Shown here: piece after piece, positions 1-5,778 of the stretch
Numbering within the stretch: position 1 is the stretch's first letter
Layout: each line of letters starts with the position of its first letter
Assembly (NCBI GenBank): GCA_947311815.1
Contig: CAMZMA010000166.1
Span: 1-9,566 of the forward strand
Origin: an uncultured Flavobacteriaceae bacterium
GTDB lineage: Bacteria; Bacteroidota; Bacteroidia; Flavobacteriales; Flavobacteriaceae
Direction: 5' to 3'
Length of the DNA: 9,566 nt
Notes under the pieces: generated by a model
The model's database searches: none
What the model saw: only the letters and a program-made list of their open reading frames with translations
What the model was told of the DNA's origin: nothing
Translations under genes and position numbers: made by a program

Positions 1-20
1 GCATCAACCAAACCTGCTAA

Positions 21-1442
21 TTATTGGTATTGCGCATCTCGCAAACCTTCAAAGGTAAAAAAACTTGTTCCGAACAGTCCAAAAAACAACGTAATTCCTC
101 CTAAAACATACAGTGCTTTTTTAAGTGCTTCTTCTTTTTCTTCGGATGAAACCTTGGGCAAAAAGAAATCTCGTAATGCCAAAAAACCCAATAAAGGAAT
201 CGATAATTCTGCAATTACTTGGATAGATGAAACAGCTCTAAATTTATTATAAAGCGGTACATAATCAATAAAAAAGTTGGTCAATCCTGCTAAATTTTTA
301 CCCCAACTTAATAAAATCACAAATATTGTGGTGGCTACCAACCAGTTTTTTAAACGACCTTTTATCAAGAAAACCCCCAAGAAAAAAAGAAAGAAAATAA
401 CCGCACCAATATATGCTGGTGCTTCTACAATAGGCTGATTTCCCCAATACGTAAGTACTTGTTTCGAATAGGCTTTGGCTTCTGCAGCTCCTACTTTTTC
501 TTTAATTGTTTCATAAAAGTTAGAATTTTCTCCCAAAGATTCAACCGTTCCGCCTCCCATAAATCTTGGGATAAAAAGATTGAATGTTTCTGCAATTCCG
601 TAACTAAACTGTGTAATATATTCTTTGTCTAAACCTTCGGTGACTTGTTTTTTACTTCCATCAGGATTGATGGTTAATGCCGATTTACCTCGAGTACTTT
701 GGTCGGCATATTGTTTCATTGCCAATAAACGTGTAGAGTTTACGGCAATTCCTAACACCATTGCAAACACAATAATACTTGCTTGTTTTATAAATGTAAG
801 CAATTTTTTTTCTTTGATGGCAGTCATCAACTCAACAATTCCTAAAATAAGGATGCTAAATCCTAAATAATAGGTCATTTGCGGATGATTGGTGTAAATT
901 TCTAACGCCATTGCAATACTTGTTACTACAAAACCTAGGAGATATTTTTGCTGATAAATCCATAAAACACCTGCCAAAACAAAAGGCATATACGCTATTG
1001 CATGTGCTTTTGCGTTATGTCCTGCTCCGAAAATAATAATGAGATAGGTAGAAAACCCGAAGGATAACGCACCTAAAACAGCGAGTTTCCAATCTGTTTT
1101 TAAGGCAATAAGTAAGAGAAAAAATCCTACGAAGTAGAGAAATAAATAATCTGCGGGTCTTGGTAAAAAGCGAAATGCATCATCTACATATTTTACAAAA
1201 TCATTCGGGTAATAGGTGCTTAATTGAAATGCAGGCATGCCACTAAAAGCGGCCCCTGTCCAATATGGTTCTACTCCATGTTCTTCTCTAAAATCAACAA
1301 TTTCTTTAGACATTCCCATAAATTGGGTAATATCACTTTGTTTAATCTGTTTGCCACTTAACACGGGCGAAAAATACAGTAACGATGCAATTACAAAAAT
1401 TACAAATGCACTAAAAAACGGAATTATTTTCTTAAAATTCAT
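21..1442 (-). CDS. YfhO family membrane protein, possibly cut short by an in-frame stop
   Basis: This is a polytopic inner-membrane protein of the YfhO family, whose members resemble glycosyltransferase-C-type enzymes; the substrate of this Bacteroidota branch is not known to me. The family signature is visible at the N-terminus: a first membrane segment at about residues 7-29, then QSDITQ (35-40) and WTGAAFSGMP (61-70), followed later by GAGHNAKAHAIAY and YTNHPQMTYY. About ten hydrophobic segments follow one another to residue 465. The ATG at 1442 starts directly after the TAG of the upstream small gene (TAGATG, no spacer), so the two are probably translated together. The product is 473 residues, whereas Bacteroidota relatives are, from memory, around 800 or more. 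The TAA at 21-23 is followed in the same frame by codons for LAGLVDA up to the window edge, which reads like a continuation of the family. It may therefore be a nonsense-truncated gene. Family assignment is firm; integrity is not. Confidence 0.85.
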   Translation of the reverse strand: MNFKKIIPFFSAFVIFVIASLLYFSPVLSGKQIKQSDITQFMGMSKEIVDFREEHGVEPYWTGAAFSGMPAFQLSTYYPNDFVKYVDDAFRFLPRPADYLFLYFVGFFLLLIALKTDWKLAVLGALSFGFSTYLIIIFGAGHNAKAHAIAYMPFVLAGVLWIYQQKYLLGFVVTSIAMALEIYTNHPQMTYYLGFSILILGIVELMTAIKEKKLLTFIKQASIIVFAMVLGIAVNSTRLLAMKQYADQSTRGKSALTINPDGSKKQVTEGLDKEYITQFSYGIAETFNLFIPRFMGGGTVESLGENSNFYETIKEKVGAAEAKAYSKQVLTYWGNQPIVEAPAYIGAVIFFLFFLGVFLIKGRLKNWLVATTIFVILLSWGKNLAGLTNFFIDYVPLYNKFRAVSSIQVIAELSIPLLGFLALRDFFLPKVSSEEKEEALKKALYVLGGITLFFGLFGTSFFTFEGLRDAQYQ

Positions 1443-1718
1443 CTAATCTACCTCTTCATAATCTACATATTCTCCAACATTATCGTTGCTTTGTTTATTT
1501 TTTTGCGGCTTTTTATCAATAATCGTTTCGCCTTCTCTTACATCTGGTTGCGCTTGCTGATTGTTAAATTGATTTGCTTTTTGTTGCATCTTATCCATCA
1601 TTTTTTTCATTAATAATGGCGCAAATAATCTGGCTAAAATTTTAAATCCGTAATAAATAAGGAATAATATGGCTAAAGTTCTTAATAAATTCATTGGGCC
1701 TGCTTCTTGTATTAGCAT
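1443..1718 (-). CDS. DUF4834 family small membrane protein
   Basis: This is a small Bacteroidota-specific protein of unknown function. One hydrophobic segment (about residues 9-27, containing LAILFLIYYGFKIL) is followed by LFAPLLMKKMMDKMQQ, a polar linker rich in Gln, Asn and Lys, and the conserved ending VGEYVDYEEVD that marks DUF4834. It is probably membrane-anchored with a cytosolic tail. I place the start at the ATG at 1716-1718 (MLIQEAGPMNLL), because an EA(G/S) motif before the membrane segment is usual in relatives; the TTG one codon upstream and the internal ATG at 1692-1694 are less likely. The stop codon abuts the ATG of the YfhO gene, so the two form one transcription unit and may act together, though no partnership is established. 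Confidence 0.8.
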   Translation of the reverse strand: MLIQEAGPMNLLRTLAILFLIYYGFKILARLFAPLLMKKMMDKMQQKANQFNNQQAQPDVREGETIIDKKPQKNKQSNDNVGEYVDYEEVD

Positions 1719-1742
1719 CAATAATTGATTTTAAAAATTACT

Positions 1743-1750
1743 CAAAAATA
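1743..1750 (-). promoter_or_regulatory. Candidate -7 box for the DUF4834-YfhO unit
   Basis: On the minus strand this reads TATTTTTG, a full match to the Bacteroidota -7 consensus TAnnTTTG. It would place transcription start about 20 bases before the ATG at 1718. No TTG lies at the expected upstream distance (GTT is there instead), so support is partial. Confidence 0.35.
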
Positions 1751-1913
1751 ACAATTATGCAACAATTTTAACGTTAACAAACTATAAAAGTTTTTTCTAA
1801 TGCCATTAGTAGTCAAAATACGCTATATTTCACTACGTTCAATCTAGCCTTTTAAATATCTATCGCATAGCATCTTTTGAATAAAACACATTTTGAAATT
1901 AAATTGATATAAT

Positions 1914-1943
1914 TTGTTGATTGAGTTTTTTACAGTATGTTTG
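1914..1943 (+). promoter_or_regulatory. Bacteroidota-type promoter for the outer-membrane protein operon
   Basis: TTG at 1914-1916, then 19 bases, then TATGTTTG at 1936-1943. This matches the flavobacterial sigma-A consensus TTG-N17-23-TAnnTTTG in both elements and spacing. Transcription would begin near 1949, giving a leader of about 44 bases before the ATG at 1993. It probably drives 1993-4952. Confidence 0.65.
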
Positions 1944-1992
1944 TGTAAAGTGTCATAAATAATAAAACGTCTTTTAATAGCCTTAAAAATCG

Positions 1993-3108
1993 ATGAAAAC
2001 AAGCCTAAAACTATTTTTTTATTTTATTAGTATTTTATCTGTAAGCGCACAATATACTGATGTTATAAACTCTAACAGACCTGGTTTTTCTGAAAGTCCG
2101 TATAGTGTTAGTAGAGGCGTTTATCAATTAGAAACTACTTTTTTTTACAGAAGCGCAAGTATAAAACCTACTTTTTCTATCCCAAAATCTCAGGGATTTA
2201 ATTTGTTTTTTAGAACTAGTTTTTTTCTTGACAAACTAGAGTTAAACACACAAGTAACCTATCAAAAAGACAACGTTGCTTTTAAAAATATTTTTACTTC
2301 GAGTTATAATGCGTACGGAGTTAGTAATTTATTAATTGGCGGAAAGTATTTACTATTTGAACAAGAATACGAAGATAAATCTAAAGAAATAAGAAGCTGG
2401 AAACGCCGATTTGCATTTGATAAAAAACGTCTTATCCCTTCTGTGGCAATTTATTTAGGCATCAATACCGATGTAGTAAACGCTGTACACAAAACAGGCG
2501 CAATTACTCCTAAAATAGGAGTTTTACTTCAAAATAACTTGTCTAATTATTTTAACATTATCACCAATTTCTTTTATGACAAAATTGGTAGTGAAGCCCC
2601 AGAATTTTCTTTTATTGTAAGTAGTACCTATAATTATACGGACAGATTTTCGTATTTCTTTGAAACTCAAGGCTTCTATAATAAGTATCAAAACAACTTA
2701 AATTTCGGAACAGGTTTGGCGTATTTATTTAGCCCAAATCTTCAAATAAACACCTCTGTTAGACACCTTGCCGAAGGAAATACAACAGGTAATTACGCTA
2801 GTGTTGGTGTTTCGTATCGATTTGACAGACACCAATCTGATATCAAATATTTTGATGATTATGGCAATGAAATTAAAAGCCAAAAAAACTTGAAAAAAGG
2901 TTTTTTCGGCAGGTTATTTAACAAAACAACCCGTCTCTTTAAAAAGAAGAACAAGGTTACAAAAAACAAAAAAGGGACTAACCAAAATAAAAGAACCCGC
3001 CCAAAAAGAGTTCGTAAAAAGCCCATTACCCGAACTAAAAAGAAACGTAAAAAAAAGAACAAGAAAAGAAAAAAATCTAAAAATAAGGATAAAAAAGATA
3101 ACAAATAG
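1993..3108 (+). CDS. Outer-membrane beta-barrel, phenol-degradation transporter (MetA-pathway) type, with basic C-terminal tail
   Basis: This is a probable outer-membrane protein of the PF13557 type (often named putative MetA-pathway transporter); substrate unknown. Residues 1-19 form a signal peptide ending VSA before Gln20. The mature start has the family signature DVINSNRPGFSESPYSV (residues about 23-39), then alternating aromatic strands to ASVGVSYRF, which ends at Phe277 and looks like a barrel-closing beta-signal. Instead of stopping there, the protein continues for 94 residues; about 32 of the last 54 are Lys or Arg (runs such as TKKKRKKKNKKRKK). The DNA there is correspondingly A-rich. 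The tail should face the periplasm and could bind peptidoglycan, LPS phosphates or nucleic acid; that is speculation. The ATG at 1993 is preceded by an A-rich leader with no Shine-Dalgarno, normal for the phylum. The gene is first in an operon with the GNAT-like gene and rsmE. Confidence 0.75.
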   Translation: MKTSLKLFFYFISILSVSAQYTDVINSNRPGFSESPYSVSRGVYQLETTFFYRSASIKPTFSIPKSQGFNLFFRTSFFLDKLELNTQVTYQKDNVAFKNIFTSSYNAYGVSNLLIGGKYLLFEQEYEDKSKEIRSWKRRFAFDKKRLIPSVAIYLGINTDVVNAVHKTGAITPKIGVLLQNNLSNYFNIITNFFYDKIGSEAPEFSFIVSSTYNYTDRFSYFFETQGFYNKYQNNLNFGTGLAYLFSPNLQINTSVRHLAEGNTTGNYASVGVSYRFDRHQSDIKYFDDYGNEIKSQKNLKKGFFGRLFNKTTRLFKKKNKVTKNKKGTNQNKRTRPKRVRKKPITRTKKKRKKKNKKRKKSKNKDKKDNK

Positions 3109-3114
3109 AATTCT

Positions 3115-3122
3115 TACATTTG
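3115..3122 (+). promoter_or_regulatory. Candidate -7 box directly before the GNAT-like gene
   Basis: TACATTTG matches TAnnTTTG exactly and ends four bases before the ATG at 3127, which would give a leaderless or nearly leaderless transcript. No TTG is found 17-23 bases upstream, since that stretch is the Lys-rich tail coding sequence. It may be a weak internal promoter. Confidence 0.3.
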
Positions 3123-3126
3123 CGTT

Positions 3127-4245
3127 ATGATTACACTCAAAGAAATGACTACGAAAAAGGAAATGAAACAATTTGTAACATTTCCTTTTTCACTTTACAA
3201 AAACAATAAATACTGGGTACCACCTATTATTAAAGACGAGTTAGACAACTTTGACAAAACTAAAAACCCTGTTTTTAAAACTGCTGATGCTCGCTTTTTT
3301 GTTGCCTACAGAAACAATAAAATTGTAGGAAGAATTGCGGCAATCATCAATAATTTTGAGGTTGAAAATCAAGGGATAAAAAAAATGCGATTTGGCTGGT
3401 TTGATGTGATTGACGACGTTGAAGTTACCAAAACACTCATCAACAAAGTAAAAGAAATTGGCACTCAACATCATTTAGAATTTATAGAAGGTCCTGTAGG
3501 ATTTACCAATTTAGACAAAACAGGTATTTTAACCGATGGTTTTAACCATATTGGCACGATGATTACTTGGTACAATCATCCGTATTATAAAAATCATTTA
3601 GAGCAATTGGGCTTTACAAAAGAAAAAGAATATTTAGAAAATAAATTTAAATTCAACAATGTTGATGGTACTTATTATGCCAGAATTAGCAACATTATTA
3701 AAAAAAGAAACGGTTTACAAGCCTTAGATTTCACAAAAACCAACGATATTTTACCGTATATAGATGAAATGTTTCAACTCTTTAGTGCTGCCTATTCAAA
3801 ACTATCTACATTTGTCCCTATTTCTGATGAGCAAGTTGCCCATTTTAAGAAAAAATACATTTCTTTTATCAACCCAGAATTTATAAAATTTGTGGTCGAT
3901 AAAAACAACAAACTCGTAGCTTTTGCTATTGTAATGCCTTCTTTTTCTAAAGCCTTACAAAAAGCCAAAGGAAAATTATTTCCCTTCGGATTGTTCTACT
4001 TACTCAACGCTCGTAAACACGCAAAAGATGTTACTTTTTACTTAATTGGCGTGCATCCAAATTATCAAAACAAAGGTGTACATGCTATTATTTTTGATCA
4101 ATATACCAAAACTTTTGCGGCAAAAGGAATAGAAAATTGTATTAGAACTCCAGAATTAGCAGATAATGATGCGATTAGAAAAATTTGGGAAGATTTTAAT
4201 CCGATTACTCATAAAAAACGATGCACTTTTAAACAAACGCTCTAA
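3127..4245 (+). CDS. GNAT-fold acyltransferase-like protein (uncharacterised)
   Basis: This is a cytosolic protein of 372 residues in a family widespread in Bacteroidota, sometimes mislabelled GTP cyclohydrolase, that has an acyl-CoA N-acyltransferase (GNAT) fold. The N-terminal half contains FVAYRNNKIVGRIAAIIN (about residues 58-75, the usual strand pair of a GNAT domain) and the family block EGPVGFTNLDKTGIL (121-135). The C-terminal half has a GNAT motif A, YLIGVHPNYQNKGVHA (305-320), whose Q-N-K-G-V-H-A segment is the acyl-CoA pyrophosphate-binding loop. The acceptor substrate is unknown and no natural-product or resistance context is present. The gene begins 18 bases after the outer-membrane gene, and its TAA shares one base with the ATG of rsmE (TAATG), which suggests translational coupling. 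Length looks complete. Confidence 0.7.
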   Translation: MITLKEMTTKKEMKQFVTFPFSLYKNNKYWVPPIIKDELDNFDKTKNPVFKTADARFFVAYRNNKIVGRIAAIINNFEVENQGIKKMRFGWFDVIDDVEVTKTLINKVKEIGTQHHLEFIEGPVGFTNLDKTGILTDGFNHIGTMITWYNHPYYKNHLEQLGFTKEKEYLENKFKFNNVDGTYYARISNIIKKRNGLQALDFTKTNDILPYIDEMFQLFSAAYSKLSTFVPISDEQVAHFKKKYISFINPEFIKFVVDKNNKLVAFAIVMPSFSKALQKAKGKLFPFGLFYLLNARKHAKDVTFYLIGVHPNYQNKGVHAIIFDQYTKTFAAKGIENCIRTPELADNDAIRKIWEDFNPITHKKRCTFKQTL

Positions 4246-4952
4246 TGCAACTTTTTTACAACAAAGACATCTCTAAAAACGATACAGAAATTACATTCGA
4301 CAAAACCGAAAGCAGACATATTGTGCGTGTTTTGCGTAAAAACGAAGGTGACGTTTTACATATTACCAACGGAAAAGGAATTCTTTTTACCTGTGAAATT
4401 TTAGTGGCAAACGACAAAAAATGTATCACAACCATTACAAATACAGCAGACAAACAAAAACATTGGAATTATTATTTACACATTGCCATTGCACCCACCA
4501 AAAACAATGATAGGTTTGAGTGGTTTTTAGAAAAAGCCACCGAAATTGGCATTGATGAAATTACGCCTATTATTTGTCAAAATTCTGAAAGAAAGGTGTT
4601 AAAAACCGATAGAATGCAAAAAATTGTGCAATCTGCCATGAAACAATCGTTAAAATTTACACTACCAAAACTAAACGAACCTGTAAAGTTCAATCAATTT
4701 ATACAACAAAATTTTGAAGGAACTCTTTGTATTGCACATTGTGAAGAAACTGATAAAAAAACACTTAAAACAGTGGTGAAAAACGCTACAAAAATCACAA
4801 TTTTAATTGGTCCTGAAGGCGATTTTTCTTTGGATGAAATTACCCAATCTTTGGCAAAAAACTTCAGCCCCATTTCTTTAGGAGAAAGTAGATTACGTAC
4901 AGAAACTGCAGGTGTTTTTGCGGTAAATACGGTTGCTGTTGTAAATGATTAA
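4245..4952 (+). CDS. rsmE: 16S rRNA (uracil-1498-N3)-methyltransferase RsmE
   Basis: RsmE methylates N3 of U1498 in 16S rRNA of the small ribosomal subunit, using S-adenosylmethionine. The 235-residue protein has the expected two parts: an N-terminal PUA-like RNA-binding domain with SRHIVRVLRKNEGD (about residues 23-36) and a C-terminal SPOUT methyltransferase domain. In the latter, AIAPTKNNDRFEWFLEKATEIG (81-102), the SAM-binding loop IGPEGDFS (188-195) and LGESRLRTETA (212-222) form the trefoil-knot signature. All expected motifs are present, so it should be active. The start codon overlaps the stop of the preceding GNAT-like gene by one base. A small hairpin follows the stop. Confidence 0.95.
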   Translation: MQLFYNKDISKNDTEITFDKTESRHIVRVLRKNEGDVLHITNGKGILFTCEILVANDKKCITTITNTADKQKHWNYYLHIAIAPTKNNDRFEWFLEKATEIGIDEITPIICQNSERKVLKTDRMQKIVQSAMKQSLKFTLPKLNEPVKFNQFIQQNFEGTLCIAHCEETDKKTLKTVVKNATKITILIGPEGDFSLDEITQSLAKNFSPISLGESRLRTETAGVFAVNTVAVVND

Positions 4953-4956
4953 TGCT

Positions 4957-4980
4957 AAGGTAAACTCAACCTTTTACCTT
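4957..4980 (+). terminator. Hairpin after rsmE, possible weak terminator
   Basis: A perfect 8-bp inverted repeat, AAGGTAAA (4957-4964) and TTTACCTT (4973-4980), with an 8-base loop, begins four bases after the rsmE stop codon. The downstream sequence is T-rich only in part (TGATAAATATTTG), so an efficient rho-independent terminator is uncertain, but position and symmetry fit an operon end. Confidence 0.4.
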
Positions 4981-5017
4981 TGATAAATATTTGTACGACA
5001 CAAAAAATCAAGAAAAA

Positions 5018-5051
5018 AGTTCGTGTTTCAAGAACTAAATCGCTATCTTTG
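5018..5051 (+). promoter_or_regulatory. Promoter and candidate operator of the higBA pair
   Basis: TATCTTTG at 5044-5051 matches the -7 consensus TAnnTTTG and would start transcription about 10 bases before the higB ATG at 5068. The upstream element is an imperfect TTC at 5020-5022, spaced 21 bases. An inverted repeat AGTTC-N9-GAACT (5018-5036) overlaps this upstream element and is a plausible binding site for the HigA repressor. The -7 match is seen directly; the operator role is inferred. Confidence 0.4.
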
Positions 5052-5067
5052 TATTAGATTCAAAAAC

Positions 5068-5364
5068 ATGAAGCGGATAATATCGAAAAGAACTTTACGA
5101 GAATTTTGGATAAATCATACTGACTCAGAACAATATCTAAAAACTTGGTATGAAACTGCTAAAAACTCAAATTGGAGTTCACCTAATGATATAAAAAGGA
5201 CTTATGTTCATGCAAGTATTTTAAAAGATAACCGAATTGTATTTAATATTAAAAGAAATTCTTACAGACTTATCGTTAAATTTAACTACGTTAGGCAATG
5301 GGCTTTTATCAGATTTATTGGAACACACGCCGAATATGATAAAATAAACGCTGACACAATTTAA
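5068..5364 (+). CDS. higB: HigB-family toxin (RelE-like mRNA interferase)
   Basis: This is the toxin of a type II toxin-antitoxin system. HigB toxins have a RelE-like fold and cut mRNA, usually on translating ribosomes. The 98-residue product matches the family from end to end: RIISKRTLREFW (residues 3-14), VFNIKRNSYRLIVKFNY (58-74) and the ending FIRFIGTHAEYDKI (80-93). I start at the ATG at 5068 because family members begin M(K)RIISK; an upstream GTG in frame at 5023 would lie inside the promoter. The antitoxin gene follows after nine bases, giving the toxin-first order typical of higBA. Family residues look intact, so the toxin is probably functional. Confidence 0.9.
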   Translation: MKRIISKRTLREFWINHTDSEQYLKTWYETAKNSNWSSPNDIKRTYVHASILKDNRIVFNIKRNSYRLIVKFNYVRQWAFIRFIGTHAEYDKINADTI

Positions 5365-5373
5365 AACATAATT

Positions 5374-5742
5374 ATGGAAATTAAACCTATAAAAACAGAA
5401 AAGGATTACGAAAAATCACTTAAAAGACTTGAGTTAATTTTTGATGCAAAACCAAATTCTAAAGAAGGAGATGAAGCGGAAATTTTATCAATGTTAATTG
5501 ATAATTATGAAAACAAGTATTATCCAATAGAAGCACCAGACCCAATTAAAGCAATTAAAATCCGAATGGAAGAAATGAATCTAAAACAAAAGGATTTGGT
5601 GGGTATAATTGGTCAAAAAAGCAGTGTTTCCGAAATTTTAAATAAAAAGAAAAAATTGACTGTTGAAATGATACGGAAATTAGAAAAAACCCTTCATATT
5701 TCTGCATCAGTGCTTGTAAATAGTTATCCATTAGCAAGATAA
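5374..5742 (+). CDS. higA: HigA-family antitoxin with HTH domain
   Basis: This antitoxin is expected to bind and neutralise HigB and to repress their shared promoter. It has 122 residues. The N-terminal part contains the signature EGDEAEILSMLIDNYENKYY (about 31-50) followed by PIEAPDPIKAIKIRME, which marks the HigA group of COG5499. A Cro/C1-type helix-turn-helix covers about residues 59-112: MNLKQKDLVGIIGQKSSVSEILNKKK includes both the scaffold and recognition helices. It lies nine bases downstream of the toxin gene, so the two must be co-transcribed. The gene converges on the molybdoenzyme large subunit, and the 36 bases between them show no strong terminator. Confidence 0.9.
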   Translation: MEIKPIKTEKDYEKSLKRLELIFDAKPNSKEGDEAEILSMLIDNYENKYYPIEAPDPIKAIKIRMEEMNLKQKDLVGIIGQKSSVSEILNKKKKLTVEMIRKLEKTLHISASVLVNSYPLAR

Positions 5743-5778
5743 AAAACAATTTAATCAATACATAAAGTAAAACCTACA

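Noticed and set aside
1719..1721. TTG start one codon before the ATG of the DUF4834 gene
   Set aside because: The adjacent ATG is the more likely initiator and the extra residue adds nothing.
2859..3171. Two minus-strand frames rich in Leu and Phe opposite the outer-membrane gene tail
   Set aside because: They are the antisense of the Lys/Arg codons (AAA/AAG read as TTT/CTT) and have no promoter or homology.
4975..4982. TACCTTTG, an exact -7 consensus match after rsmE
   Set aside because: It coincides with the right arm of the hairpin and has no TTG at a suitable distance; the box at 5044-5051 is better placed for higB.
5023..5067. GTG start extending HigB by 15 residues
   Set aside because: It would lie within the promoter and upstream of the -7 box; family members start at MKRIISK, matching the ATG at 5068.
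5743..5778. Bidirectional terminator between higA and the molybdenum hydroxylase gene
   Set aside because: Only 36 AT-rich bases with no stable inverted repeat.
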